A stretch of 64,000 nucleotides of DNA, from contig NZ_OY821667.1 in NCBI RefSeq assembly GCF_963682185.1, positions 1,800,001 through 1,864,000 on the forward strand, in the 5' to 3' direction. The number at the start of each line of letters is the position of its first letter. Within the stretch, counting starts at the first letter, position 1. Position numbers and translations under genes: made by a program. The notes below the pieces were generated by a model. That model had not been told where the DNA came from. It was given only the letters and a program-made list of their open reading frames with translations, and did not search any database. Origin of the DNA: an uncultured Cohaesibacter sp. Its GTDB lineage: Bacteria; Pseudomonadota; Alphaproteobacteria; Rhizobiales; Cohaesibacteraceae. This document shows positions 15,868 to 25,815 of this stretch, in pieces.

Positions 15868-18800
15868 TTATTTCTTGTTGTCCAGATTGGCCTTCAAGGC
15901 AGCCAATGCTGCAAATGGGGAATCAGGATCTGCAACCTTCTCTGGCTTGCGAGAGGACTGATCACGCGGCTTGCCACGGCCCTTTTCGCCACCACCAGAG
16001 CGATTGCCGCCCTTGAAGCCGCCTTCGGAGCGAGGGCCATTGCGCTTCCCACCTTTGCGGAAATCCTTCTGACCATCTTTCTGTCCGTCGCGCCCACCGG
16101 CACGTGCACCGGACTTCTGACGCTGACCGGACCGATTCGGACGGCGATCACCACGACCACCCGGACGCCAGATTTCAAGCCACTGCTCTTCTTCCTCTGC
16201 GGTCTCGGCCGCAGCATCTGAAGGGGTAGCTTCTGCGTCTGATGAGCCATCAGCTACAGGTGTACTATCCTGTGGAGAACTTACCTCTGCAGCCGCTTCA
16301 GCCGGAGTTTCATCCGTTGAAGGAGCAGATTCGGCAGTCTTTTCAGCGGCCGCATCCCCATTGGAATCATCTTTGGCAGCATCCGCGTCAGCCGGTTTTG
16401 GCTCGATCTTGCGGCGCTCAACGCGATAACCCAACGACTTCAGGATGGTGGAGAAATCTTCCCCGGCACAGCCCAGAAGAGACGTCATGGCAACCGTAAC
16501 GGTGAAACCACGATCCATAACCCCTTCAGGAGGCTCGGGTGATTCTTCAGTCGGACGCCAGCTCAGGAGCGGACGAATAAGGTCTGCCAGACGCTCGAGA
16601 ATATCGATGCGAACAGCGCGCTTGCCATAGACTCCAAAGCCCACGGTCTTGTAGAGCGCCGGAGAAACAGCCTCGTTGACCGGGATCGACGTACGACCCG
16701 AAGCGGACAAGGATGGAACCTCGACAACGCCTTCCTGATCAATCCCGCCATTATGCAGAGCCCACATCATCACCAGCAAGGTGCTGGGAGCCGGCTTCAG
16801 CAGCGCCGGAATATAGATATGGTAGGCACCAAATCGAACACCGAACTTGCGCAGGGAAGCACGGGCATCCTGATCCAGAGAACGCACGTCCTCCGCAACC
16901 GTCCTACGGTCCAGAATCCCAAGGTTTTCAACCAGTTGGAAAGCCAAACCTTTGGCAATTCCATCCAATTCTTCCGTGCTGGACAGTTCAACCAGAGGCT
17001 GCAGCAGGAGATTGATATGGTTATTCAGCCAGAGGTTGATACGCGATTGGACATTTTCGAGTGCCACACCGCTTAGACCTTCATCTGCCAAGATGGTCAG
17101 ACGCGGTTTCAAAACCGTATCGCCAGCCACCATTTTGGCAATCGGGGCTCCCTGCCAACGCAGCATGCCGTCACCAGACAGCAAGAACTGATCATTGGCC
17201 GCTCCGGCTATTTTTTCCGATCTGTTTTCGAATTCGACAGACAGGACCTTCTGCGCAGCGGCATGAATGGCTTTGGCATCGTTGCCTTCGGCACTCACAT
17301 CGGGCGCAAAGCGAAATCCATGCAATTGACCAACATGCTGGCCTTCTACCAGCACGTCACCGGCAGGAGTAATTTCCGCTTCGAGCATTGCTTTTTCTCT
17401 CAGACGTTTCATCAATACACTAGTGCGCCTATCTAGGAAGCGCTTGGTAAGTCGCTCATGCAGGGCGTCGGACAGACGATCCTCCACAGCTCTGGTCTTC
17501 TCTTGCCACAAAACGGGATCATCTAGCCACCCCTTTTTGTTAGCAACAAAGGTCCAAGTGCGGATATGTGCAATTCTATTGGCGAGTGTGTCAATATCGC
17601 CATCAATTCTATCCGCATATGAAATTTGTGCAGCAAGCCATTCCTGAGACAAAGTGCCCCGGTCTTCAAGCTGCTGGAACAGCATACCAATCAATTCGGC
17701 ATGATTGGTAGGCGCAATCTTGCGATAATCGGGAACTTGACACACATCCCACAGCAATTTGAGTTGTTCGGGCTCATGAACCCGCTGTCGGATATCCCTG
17801 TTCTTGTATAAAAGCTCCAAAGCCTGCACATCGCTCGCAGGCAGCGATCGTGTCAGACCCGGACGCCCCGGCGCCACTTCAAGCGACGCAATCAGATCGG
17901 TATAGCTGGCAAAGTCCAGCAACCGGTTACGCCATTGCAGCATCTTGATGGGTTGGAAGACATGCATCTCCAGCTGCTCGACCAGATCATCCTCAAATGG
18001 CGCCACCCGGCCTGTCACCCCAAAGGTGCCATCGCGTGTGTGCCGCCCGGCACGGCCCGCGATCTGAGCCAGCTCCGGCGCGGTCAGGCGTCGATGTTGG
18101 AAACCGTCAAACTTCTTCTCTGCCGCAAAGGCAATGTGATCAAGATCCAAATTGAGCCCCATACCAATCGCATCGGTTGCAATCAGATGCTCAACGTCTC
18201 CGTTCTGAAAAAGTTCCACCTGCGCGTTCCGCGTGCGCGGGCTAAGACTGCCCATAACAACCGCCGCCCCACCCCGCTGACGCCGGACAAGCTCCGCGAT
18301 GGCATAGACATCATTGACTGAGAAGGTGACAACCGCAGAGCGTCTTGGCAGGCGAGACAGCTTTTTCTGCCCGATATAGGAAAGCCGTGAGAGCCTGGGA
18401 CGGGAAATGATCGTCGCATGAGGTAGAAGCATTTCGATCATCGGCTTCATGTTCTCTGCGCCAAGCAGGAGCGTTTCTTCCCGTCCCCGCAAATGCAGCA
18501 GCCGATCGGTAAAGACATGCCCGCGTTCGAAGTCAGACGCCAATTGCACCTCGTCAATCGCCACGAAGGCGACATCGGCCTCGCCGGGCATCGCTTCGAC
18601 CGTGCAGACATGATAGCGCGCCCCATCGGGAACGATTCGCTCTTCACCGGTGTGCAAGGCAACGAGTTCCTTCCCCACCTTGGCAACCAGCTTGCCATAG
18701 ACTTCGCGGGCCAGAAGACGCAAGGGCAGCCCGATGATTCCCGAGGAATGCGCCACCATGCGTTCGATGGCCATATAGGTCTTGCCGGTGTTGGTCGGCC

Positions 18801-19362
18801 CCAAAACAGCCGTTACGCGCCCCTGCGCCCCTGGATTGGAAGCCTTGCCCCCGAATTCATCGGCCCAGCCGGGCGCCCTGATGCCGAGCATCTCAGCCTG
18901 ATTGGTCTTGTTCCGTGCAGAAGGGGCTGGCGCAGGCCGCACCACAGGCCTTGCAGGCTTGGCGGGTCGCTCACCCTCAAGATCTTTCGCAAATGCATCG
19001 GCAAAGGAAGACGACCCCGCAGCATCAGACGTCGATGCCCTGGCCGTGTTTGCCTTCTTGGCGGCACTGGCCTTGGCACGAACATTGGCCTTGGCCTTCT
19101 CTTCCATCTTGCGAAAGTCAACAGCATCGGGATCTTCGCTCTGCCTCTTGGCCACTTGAGCGCCCTGCGAACGGGCGTGGCGCATAAGCTCCGCTTCGAT
19201 GCCGGAAAATCCGCCAGCCGGGTCGGCTTTCAATGCACGCTTCTTTTCCGCTGCCCGGCGGGCCTTGTCGGCCTCGGCCTTCCTGTCGAGTTCGGTTTTC
19301 AGGGATTGTCCGAATTCAGCCAGCGAAGCAAAGGGAGAATCGCTATCGTGTTTTTTGCTCAT
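15868..19362 (-). CDS. SUV3-like ATP-dependent RNA helicase with long charged tails
   Basis: 1164 residues. After a ~165-residue charged N-terminal extension comes a superfamily 2 core: motif I GPTNTGKT (188-195), motif II DEVQ (270-273), and motif VI-type QIAGRAGRHTRDG. The middle part resembles the SUV3 C-terminal helical region. The last ~170 residues are low complexity: Ala/Glu/Asp-rich, then Gly/Arg/Lys-rich (RSGGGEKGRGKPRDQSSRK), typical of an RNA-binding disordered tail. SUV3 works in the mitochondrial RNA degradosome; a bacterial RNA-decay role is inferred. First gene of the helicase / S4 / fdxA set. Confidence 0.88.
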   Translation of the reverse strand: MSKKHDSDSPFASLAEFGQSLKTELDRKAEADKARRAAEKKRALKADPAGGFSGIEAELMRHARSQGAQVAKRQSEDPDAVDFRKMEEKAKANVRAKASAAKKANTARASTSDAAGSSSFADAFAKDLEGERPAKPARPVVRPAPAPSARNKTNQAEMLGIRAPGWADEFGGKASNPGAQGRVTAVLGPTNTGKTYMAIERMVAHSSGIIGLPLRLLAREVYGKLVAKVGKELVALHTGEERIVPDGARYHVCTVEAMPGEADVAFVAIDEVQLASDFERGHVFTDRLLHLRGREETLLLGAENMKPMIEMLLPHATIISRPRLSRLSYIGQKKLSRLPRRSAVVTFSVNDVYAIAELVRRQRGGAAVVMGSLSPRTRNAQVELFQNGDVEHLIATDAIGMGLNLDLDHIAFAAEKKFDGFQHRRLTAPELAQIAGRAGRHTRDGTFGVTGRVAPFEDDLVEQLEMHVFQPIKMLQWRNRLLDFASYTDLIASLEVAPGRPGLTRSLPASDVQALELLYKNRDIRQRVHEPEQLKLLWDVCQVPDYRKIAPTNHAELIGMLFQQLEDRGTLSQEWLAAQISYADRIDGDIDTLANRIAHIRTWTFVANKKGWLDDPVLWQEKTRAVEDRLSDALHERLTKRFLDRRTSVLMKRLREKAMLEAEITPAGDVLVEGQHVGQLHGFRFAPDVSAEGNDAKAIHAAAQKVLSVEFENRSEKIAGAANDQFLLSGDGMLRWQGAPIAKMVAGDTVLKPRLTILADEGLSGVALENVQSRINLWLNNHINLLLQPLVELSSTEELDGIAKGLAFQLVENLGILDRRTVAEDVRSLDQDARASLRKFGVRFGAYHIYIPALLKPAPSTLLVMMWALHNGGIDQEGVVEVPSLSASGRTSIPVNEAVSPALYKTVGFGVYGKRAVRIDILERLADLIRPLLSWRPTEESPEPPEGVMDRGFTVTVAMTSLLGCAGEDFSTILKSLGYRVERRKIEPKPADADAAKDDSNGDAAAEKTAESAPSTDETPAEAAAEVSSPQDSTPVADGSSDAEATPSDAAAETAEEEEQWLEIWRPGGRGDRRPNRSGQRQKSGARAGGRDGQKDGQKDFRKGGKRNGPRSEGGFKGGNRSGGGEKGRGKPRDQSSRKPEKVADPDSPFAALAALKANLDNKK

Positions 19363-20183
19363 GGGCCTGGCAATAGCCTATCTCTGAGCCAATCATCGGT
19401 AAATGTCGGCTCAGTCATTGTCTTAATCCAAGCGAGGTGGCAACCGCTTAAAGCATCGCCAACCCATTTCACGTCAGATAGTGGCCCAAACGCCTAAACG
19501 CAACAACAAAGCGCCAAGTCATATCTGCTTGACCAATATCATGACAACAATTCACCCCATCCGCAACGGTCACGCGCATCAGCAGGCTTGACGAAGCCCT
19601 ATTGGTAAAAACAATTACCCGCCGAGGCAAATTAATAATTAGAACGAGTCTGGAACGAATCATGGCCGAATCGGCGACTCCCGCAGATTCCTATTTTGTT
19701 CTCAACAGATCTGGATGACATTATTACGTCAGCCACTAAATCTGGTGCCGCCCAAATTTCAGATGCGAACAGGGCTTGAAATTCCTTAACCCGAACCTTC
19801 GGAATTTTTAATCAAGACGCTCCAATATGAAACAAGCCCGCTTTTTCAATCCATTAAACAGACAGGCCCGCCTCCATGTCTGCCGTTAACCATTTGAACG
19901 CAGCCTGAACAAAATCAGCACGAATCGGCTATGTACGCATGTTTTTGATTTGTTCTCACCAAATATACACAGAAAGAGAGATTGGTTACCATATCTAGTG
20001 ATGCCCCCACAGCATCAACACCATGAGATATGGGCCTGCCGCAGCTTCGTTAATACATTTTCCCGGAATGAGACACTTATGCAGGATTCCGTCCAAAGTC
20101 GGTTCGCAAATTGCAAACGGACGGCTCCAGCCTTGTTGGCCACCATCTGCTTTAGCATTGATCTTAGGCTTTGAACTCAGGCA
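19363..20183. other. long intergenic region without recognisable gene
   Basis: About 820 bases. Short frames occur on both strands (for example 19950-20174 plus) but none has a Shine-Dalgarno sequence, composition or motif that supports a gene. It must contain the helicase promoter near its left edge. A structured RNA cannot be excluded by reading alone. Confidence 0.4.
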
Positions 20184-20210
20184 ATAAAAAAGGGGCCCCA
20201 AGGCCCCTTG
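20184..20210 (-). terminator. intrinsic terminator of DUF3108 gene
   Basis: Minus strand: AAGGGGCCT-TGGGGCCCCTT folds on itself and is followed by TTTTATTG, 25 bases after the stop of the DUF3108 gene. Confidence 0.8.
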
Positions 20211-20234
20211 CTCTCAATTCATATTGAAGACCAT

Positions 20235-21101
20235 TTATTTGATGGTCAACTCTCGCGCTGACAGCACCATGCGTCCAACCATCGTGCCGATTTGCAGCCT
20301 GTAGACGGCCACCACGGGTTCATCCCCAACAGGAACGAACCAGGCTTCCAGATCCTTGTTCTCTTCCATATATTTGGTGCTCTTCTTGTTCGGTCGATGC
20401 CCAGCCACAAACCGGATACGGGCACCACAGACCGTTGCCGGGCCGGAATAGGCATTCTTGCGCGACGAGCGGATCTCTTTGGTTTCCTTGTAGAACAGCT
20501 CGATATTATAGCGCCAGCGGCCATCGAACATGCGTACCGTGCGATCGCAGACAGACTTACCGACCCTGTGTTTGTTGGAGCGCACAGACATCAACAGACC
20601 ACTCAGCGGATCGACAATACCGCGCGTATGCACACGCCGCAGCGGAATACGGTCCGAATGTTTAGAGAGCGGTGGAGAGGCAGAGAAATCACTCACATTG
20701 CCCGACCGCATCGCGATCTGAACAATATTGTGAATCTTGTCTTCCTTGGAATTGAGGGCATACATGGAGGGCAACATGCGATCGCCACGGAAAGAGCCCT
20801 CACTGACAGCCCGCCCCTTGCTATCGATAAACAGGCGCGAGATACCGGACGTCTTGGCAAAAGCGTCGATGGAATAGCGGTGCCCTTTAACCGAGGCCTC
20901 CACCGAGCCGCTTCCCACAGGGATGCCCGCAATGGAAATGGCAAATTTCGCATCGATGTCCGTGGCTTGGGCCTGAGGCGCAAAGGCAGCAAAGCCCAGC
21001 GCAACACCGGCAATAGCCACGGCGCGCAAGGGCACCGTCCATTTTGCGGCCCCAGCTGGATAATTTTTGCCAAGTGAGGTCATGCGTTTTCGTTCAAGCA
21101 T
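20235..21101 (-). CDS. exported DUF3108 protein
   Basis: 288 residues from ATG 21101 (GGGG nearby; a TTG lies four codons earlier). A signal peptide (TVPLRAVAIAGVALGFAAFAPQAQA) precedes a DUF3108 domain: an initial beta-rich stretch ending in SVEASVKGHRYSIDAFAKTSG, and DPLSGLLMSVRS in the middle. The family is a periplasmic or envelope beta-sheet protein of unknown role, common in Proteobacteria. In Hyphomicrobiales it usually lies beside rpmB, as here, divergently. Confidence 0.85.
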   Translation of the reverse strand: MLERKRMTSLGKNYPAGAAKWTVPLRAVAIAGVALGFAAFAPQAQATDIDAKFAISIAGIPVGSGSVEASVKGHRYSIDAFAKTSGISRLFIDSKGRAVSEGSFRGDRMLPSMYALNSKEDKIHNIVQIAMRSGNVSDFSASPPLSKHSDRIPLRRVHTRGIVDPLSGLLMSVRSNKHRVGKSVCDRTVRMFDGRWRYNIELFYKETKEIRSSRKNAYSGPATVCGARIRFVAGHRPNKKSTKYMEENKDLEAWFVPVGDEPVVAVYRLQIGTMVGRMVLSARELTIK

Positions 21102-21489
21102 GGTTTTCCCCAAACACCCTAAAATCTACAGCCCGGTTGTCTTATTGAACAATTCGGCTTTGTTGACCAATTGGATTTGATGACAATCTGTCCCCAGCCC
21201 TGAGAAACAAAGCGGTGCCAATAGACCAATCACCAGATATCTCTGTCCCACTCTCACTGAATATGGTTAACAAATTACAATCACGCGTCCTACGCAAAGT
21301 TCTGTATAAGAAAAGTGACCGGGAACTGCGCTACTTATGCAACGCAACACACAAGACTGCAGCGCATCCGCTCAACAAGAACGTGCATAATGAAGCGCAA
21401 TCGCCTATTGAAAACCAACAATGGCGCAGGGGTTATTCGCAAAATAAGTCAGAATCTTGAAAAGAACACGCGAAACCACCCAGAAATGC
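21102..21489. other. divergent region before rpmB
   Basis: About 390 bases separating the DUF3108 and rpmB promoters. Frames at 21215-21460 and 21315-21548 overlap each other and lack ribosome sites or motifs. No structured element recognised. Confidence 0.4.
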
Positions 21490-21518
21490 TTGACGAGCGG
21501 CGCAAGGATCACTATACC
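21490..21518 (+). promoter_or_regulatory. sigma-70-type promoter of rpmB
   Basis: TTGACG (21490-21495), 17-base spacer, TATACC (21513-21518), placing a start near 21525 and a ~95-base leader. The leader includes GGGCGCC-ATT-GGCGTCC (about 21580-21596), a small hairpin near the ribosome site. Confidence 0.5.
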
Positions 21519-21620
21519 GAGGCAACTTTCCGCCGTCGAGCATCCTAGCAAAACGGCAGAACACAGAACAGAAAATGAGCGGGCGCCATTGGCGTCCTAC
21601 TAATTTGTGAGGGATTTTCC

Positions 21621-21911
21621 ATGGCACGTCGCTGTGAACTGACCGGCAAAGGCGTTCAGTCCGGTAACAATGTCAGCCACGCAAAAAACAGAACCCGCCG
21701 TCGCTTTCTGCCAAATCTGGTGAATGTGACTCTGCTGAGCGATACACTCGGCACAGGTTTCAAGATGCGCGTCAGCGCTCACGCTTTGCGTTCTGTTGAA
21801 CATCGTGGCGGCCTTGACGCTTTTCTGGCCAAAGCCAAGGAAGCAGATCTGTCAGCCAATGCGCAGCTGATCAAAAAGAAAATTGAAAAAGCACAGGTTG
21901 CTGCATCTTAA
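21621..21911 (+). CDS. rpmB: 50S ribosomal protein L28
   Basis: 96 residues, beginning [21 protein letters not shown], the invariant L28 start, and the family's basic [12 protein letters not shown]. Length is that of the alphaproteobacterial form, with a longer C-terminal helix. GAGGGA lies about nine bases before the ATG. It has its own promoter and terminator, so it is monocistronic. Confidence 0.98.
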   Translation: MARRCELTGKGVQSGNNVSHAKNRTRRRFLPNLVNVTLLSDTLGTGFKMRVSAHALRSVEHRGGLDAFLAKAKEADLSANAQLIKKKIEKAQVAAS

Positions 21912-21957
21912 TGCGGTTTCGGATTAGTCCGAAAATCTGGCTTGATCGTTAAGAAGC

Positions 21958-21980
21958 AGCGCCTCTTTTGGCGCTGTTTT
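21958..21980 (+). terminator. intrinsic terminator of rpmB
   Basis: AGCGCC (21958-21963) pairs with GGCGCT (21969-21974), followed by GTTTTC. Confidence 0.65.
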
Positions 21981-22041
21981 CATATCCAACGCTGCTTTGG
22001 GCTATTCTCCCATTCGCGGCCAACATCAAGGAGGGTGACAT

Positions 22042-22677
22042 ATGGTTGCTACTCGTAAAACCCTTGGCCTTTCCGTTCTGGCCATGGTGGGCGTCGTTGC
22101 TGCGTCCAACTATCTCGTTCAATTCCCGTTCAAACCGTTTGGCCTGCAGGATCTGTTGACCTGGGGCGCCTTCACCTATCCGATGGCGTTTCTGGTAACC
22201 GACCTGACCAACCGCAAATGCGGCTCCAGGAATGCCCGCATCGTGGTCGCCGCCGGTTTTGCCATCGCGGTTCTGATTTCCATCTGGCTCGCCACCCCGC
22301 GCATTGCCATCGCATCCGGCTCAGCCTTTCTGGTCGCCCAGTTGCTTGATATCACCGTATTCAACCGCCTGCGCCGCAACAGCTGGTGGAAAGCTCCGCT
22401 GGCCTCTTCCTTCTTCGGTTCGGTTCTCGACACGGTAATCTTCTTCGGCTTCAGCTTTGCTGCGTCCTTTGCTTTTCTTGATACAAGCTTTGGCATGACA
22501 CCGGATGTCTTCCCGACAGAAGCCTCTTCTCTGCTGAGCCTTGGCCTGATTGATGCGCCGCGCTGGGTCAGCTGGGCAATCGTCGATTATTCCTGCAAGA
22601 TGTTTGTCGCGCTCCTGATGCTGGCGCCTTACAGATTGCTGCTCAGCCGACAGGATGCTCTGCCAGCAACCGCTTGA
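22042..22677 (+). CDS. queuosine-precursor transporter (YhhQ/VUT family)
   Basis: 211 residues, about six or seven membrane segments, with the family stretches WGAFTYPMAFLVTDLTNRKCG and FGSVLDTVIFFGFSF. YhhQ/QPTR proteins import preQ0/preQ1 or queuine for tRNA queuosine modification. AAGGAGG lies eight bases before the ATG. I saw no preQ1 riboswitch in the 130-base leader. Confidence 0.9.
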   Translation: MVATRKTLGLSVLAMVGVVAASNYLVQFPFKPFGLQDLLTWGAFTYPMAFLVTDLTNRKCGSRNARIVVAAGFAIAVLISIWLATPRIAIASGSAFLVAQLLDITVFNRLRRNSWWKAPLASSFFGSVLDTVIFFGFSFAASFAFLDTSFGMTPDVFPTEASSLLSLGLIDAPRWVSWAIVDYSCKMFVALLMLAPYRLLLSRQDALPATA

Positions 22678-22712
22678 AAGAAGCGGGAGCAAGAATAGAA
22701 GCCCATTCATGC

Positions 22713-22743
22713 AAAAAGCCGGTCAATTCCAGACCGGCTTTTT
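22713..22743. terminator. bidirectional intrinsic terminator
   Basis: AAAAAGCCGGTC (22713-22724) and GACCGGCTTTTT (22732-22743) form a perfect 12-bp inverted repeat between the convergent transporter and esterase genes. Confidence 0.9.
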
Positions 22744-22799
22744 CTATAACCGTTACCGTCATTGTCACCCGTTGTCAGCCATGTTTGCTTTCATTCGGG

Positions 22800-23864
22800 T
22801 TAGCGATTCGCAGGCAGACGAAACTGCAGCAATAGCGTGCTCTGTAGAAAATTGAAATTATCATCGGACATGAGCGTAATCAGATTGTCTCCCGCCCCGC
22901 CCATGGGCTGAATATCCAACGCTTCCATATTATCCATACCATCGCCCAGACTGGCGCGAAACAGCAAGTCGGTGTGAGCGATCGATCCGGCCCGGAAGTC
23001 CTCTGCCCGCACCCGCCGCATTTGCACGACGAGCCCACCCAGAATGGAAAAATTCCGCTCAAGAATGACGAGGTCACCCTCTTGGGTGAAATCCGCATCC
23101 GCAGCCAGCAATTCCCCGGACTGAGGCAGTGAGAAAGCCAGCGGAACCCCTGCACCAACAATCCAGCCCAAGATGCGTCCATTCTTCGGCTTCTCGGAAA
23201 GAACCACAAAACCTCCGGCAAAAGGGAGTCCGTCGGGAATGGTCGCGATGGACTCCAGCCCCCTGTTGGCCTGATTGGCTTCGTCGATCTCGCGCGACAA
23301 GGGAAGACGTCCCTCAAGCCGAAACAATTCGTTACCCTTGAGGCTATAGCGTGTCACCCGCGTCTCGCCCTCAAAGCTCACGAAGGCCTCACCGCCCTTG
23401 ATCGCAAGTCCCTCAGAATCCCTGCGCCATCTTGGCAGCTCCACGCCGATACCGGGCAAGGGACGCATGAACGTATCCGCAAGCGCAGTGGGGCGCGCGC
23501 CCTCTCGAACAAGACGAGCCGACAGAACGCTGCCCCTGTCACTGATCGCCAGAAAATGCTCCGTATCCACAAAGGCAAGACCGGAAAAACCACCAAAGGT
23601 CGGCTCATCGCTTGAAAGCGTAAGGCCGCCAAGCCATTCCAACTGACCATAGGTTGTCCGCCCCGAGAAAAACCGCCCGAGACGGTCGATAATCTGGGCA
23701 GAAACATCGATGGCAATGCTGCTCGGCGCAGCCTTGGGCAACGCCTCCATAGGGGCCGTGTGCCCTTGCACAGAAAGGCCGGTCGCAATGGCCACCAAAA
23801 CAGAAAAGCAGACTGACAATCGCAGTCTGCTTTTACTGAATAAGCCGGTCTTGCTGGATTGCAT
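22800..23864 (-). CDS. exported esterase-like phytase-family protein
   Basis: 354 residues from ATG 23864. This start is preferred because it gives a clean signal peptide (SRLRLSVCFSVLVAIATGLSVQGHTA) and follows the cobT stop by four bases with GGCGGTAGGGGC before it. The mature part has the beta-propeller features of the phytase esterase-like family: GFSGLAFVDTEHFLAISDRGS, RDSEGLAI, NRGLESIATIPDG and MDNMEALDI. Homologues are annotated by fold only; substrate unknown. It is translationally coupled to cobT, as in other Hyphomicrobiales. Confidence 0.85.
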   Translation of the reverse strand: MQSSKTGLFSKSRLRLSVCFSVLVAIATGLSVQGHTAPMEALPKAAPSSIAIDVSAQIIDRLGRFFSGRTTYGQLEWLGGLTLSSDEPTFGGFSGLAFVDTEHFLAISDRGSVLSARLVREGARPTALADTFMRPLPGIGVELPRWRRDSEGLAIKGGEAFVSFEGETRVTRYSLKGNELFRLEGRLPLSREIDEANQANRGLESIATIPDGLPFAGGFVVLSEKPKNGRILGWIVGAGVPLAFSLPQSGELLAADADFTQEGDLVILERNFSILGGLVVQMRRVRAEDFRAGSIAHTDLLFRASLGDGMDNMEALDIQPMGGAGDNLITLMSDDNFNFLQSTLLLQFRLPANR

Positions 23865-23868
23865 GCCC

Positions 23869-25764
23869 CTACCGCCTCCTGAGGCGACGCGACGGTGCAT
23901 GGGGTTCCTGAGACACATTCTCGTCGAACAGCTCCGCCAGCTTCTCGGTCATGGCGCCGCCAAGCTCTTCGGCATCGATGATCGTCAACGCACGCTTGTA
24001 ATAGCGCGTCACATCATGGCCGATACCAATCGCCAACAGATTGACCGGAGAACGTGTTTCGATCTCTTCGATCACTTCGCGCAGGTGCTTTTCAAGATAG
24101 GTGCCCGCATTGACGGACAGGGTGGAATCATCGACCGGCGCCCCGTCCGAGATCATCATCAGAATCTTGCGCTGTTCAGGCCGCATCAGCAAACGCTTGT
24201 GCGCCCAATCCAGAGCCTCCCCGTCGATATTTTCCTTGAGCAGACCTTCACGCATCATAAGGCCCAGATTGCGCCGCGACCGGCGCCATGGACTATCGGC
24301 AGACTTATAGATGATGTGGCGCAAATCATTCAGACGCCCCGGATTGGCAGGCTTGTCAGCCTTCAGCCATGCCTCGCGGGATTGACCGCCCTTCCAGGCC
24401 TTGGTCGTAAAGCCAAGGATCTCGACCTTCACATTGCACCGTTCCAGCGTTCGGGCCAGAATATCGGCACAGACAGCAGCAATGGAGATCGGACGCCCGC
24501 GCATAGAGCCGGAATTATCCAGCAGCAAGGTCACAACCGTGTCGCGGAATTCGGTCTCCTGCTCCCATTTGAAAGAGAGCGGCCGCATGGGATCGGTGAC
24601 GACGCGGGTCAGCCTTGCGGTATCCAGCAAGCCTTCTTCCAGATCGAAATCCCAGCCGCGATTCTGCTGAGCCAAAAGCCGGCGCTGCAAACGGTTGGCC
24701 AGACGGGCAACAACCTGATGCATATTCTGCAATTGCTTGTCCAGATGCCCGCGCAAGCGATCCAGCTCGGCCTGCTCGCACAATTCCTCGGCATGAATGA
24801 CCTCATCAAAGGCACGAGTGAACACCTTGTAGCCCTTGTCCGGTTCATTCTTGCCATAGTCCGGTGGCATGACGGATTCGCCGGTATCATCGCCATCCAG
24901 CTCATCAAAGTCATCCATGTCCTGACTGAGCTGCTCGTCAGCCTCGGACTGGCCGCCTTCAAGATCGTCGGCACCGGCTTCTGCCTGTTGCTGTTCTTCC
25001 TGCTCACCGCCTTCGGCATCTTCGGAATTGTTGCTGCTATCGGCGTTTTCTTCCGCGCCATTGTCGGTGTCGTCGGCATTCTCTTCGCTGTCTTCAGCCT
25101 CACCGCCAAGATCATCGGCCACATCGAGATCCGCCAGAACCCGCCGCAGATGCCGGGCAAATTTGGTCTGGTCGAGCATATCCTCGCCGATAGTGTCCAG
25201 ACTGTCGCCGGCGGTCTCTTCCACCCAGCCGCGCCATTGCTCCACCAGATGATGGGCAGAATCAGGAATTGGCGCGCCGGTCAACTTCTCGCGCACCAAG
25301 AGGGACAACACATGATCAAGCGGCGCTTCTTCCACACGGGTGGAATCGCCACTGACAAAACGGCTGTAGCGGTCTTCGAGCATGGCAGAAACATTCTGCG
25401 CCAGCCCGGCCATCTGCTGGGAGCCGATGGCTTCCACGCGCGCTTGCTCAACGGCGTCGAAGACACCGCGTGCCCTTGCCCCGTCCGGAGCGAGTTTGGC
25501 ATGCACCCGCGGATCATGGCAGGCCACACGCATGGCCAGACTATCCGCCTGACCACGCAGAATTGCCGCCTTTTCCTTGGTCAGCGCGCGCGGCGGTTCA
25601 GGCAGGCGAGCCTGCCCGTTGATCAGCATCGGGCGGTCCGCCGAAAAATGCACATCCAACTCGACGGGCCCGGCAATCGCCTTGAGCGTACCGCTCACCG
25701 ATTGCTTGAACCGTTCGTTTGGATCAACAGATCCGCCCAGTTTGGATGAAGACTTGCTCGACAT
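23869..25764 (-). CDS. cobT: cobaltochelatase subunit CobT
   Basis: 631 residues. The N-terminal half is helical and carries a long acidic low-complexity region (about 220-300, rich in Glu/Asp/Asn). The C-terminal half is a von Willebrand A domain with the MIDAS motif [11 protein letters not shown] (DxSxS). With CobS and CobN it inserts cobalt into hydrogenobyrinate diamide in aerobic cobalamin synthesis. CobN is not in the window. The gene follows cobS by 51 bases. Confidence 0.97.
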   Translation of the reverse strand: MSSKSSSKLGGSVDPNERFKQSVSGTLKAIAGPVELDVHFSADRPMLINGQARLPEPPRALTKEKAAILRGQADSLAMRVACHDPRVHAKLAPDGARARGVFDAVEQARVEAIGSQQMAGLAQNVSAMLEDRYSRFVSGDSTRVEEAPLDHVLSLLVREKLTGAPIPDSAHHLVEQWRGWVEETAGDSLDTIGEDMLDQTKFARHLRRVLADLDVADDLGGEAEDSEENADDTDNGAEENADSSNNSEDAEGGEQEEQQQAEAGADDLEGGQSEADEQLSQDMDDFDELDGDDTGESVMPPDYGKNEPDKGYKVFTRAFDEVIHAEELCEQAELDRLRGHLDKQLQNMHQVVARLANRLQRRLLAQQNRGWDFDLEEGLLDTARLTRVVTDPMRPLSFKWEQETEFRDTVVTLLLDNSGSMRGRPISIAAVCADILARTLERCNVKVEILGFTTKAWKGGQSREAWLKADKPANPGRLNDLRHIIYKSADSPWRRSRRNLGLMMREGLLKENIDGEALDWAHKRLLMRPEQRKILMMISDGAPVDDSTLSVNAGTYLEKHLREVIEEIETRSPVNLLAIGIGHDVTRYYKRALTIIDAEELGGAMTEKLAELFDENVSQEPHAPSRRLRRR

Positions 25765-25815
25765 GCCTTGTTATTCCTGCCTGTTCCCTCTTGATCGATG
25801 CAGTGACGACAAGCC

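Noticed and set aside
18493-19497. 334-codon plus-strand open frame
   Set aside because: Antisense to the N-terminal part of the helicase gene, no ribosome site or motif.
23710-25749. 679-codon open frame on the plus strand
   Set aside because: It lies antisense to cobT, which has full family motifs on the minus strand. The plus-strand product shows no domain and has composition typical of a shadow frame.
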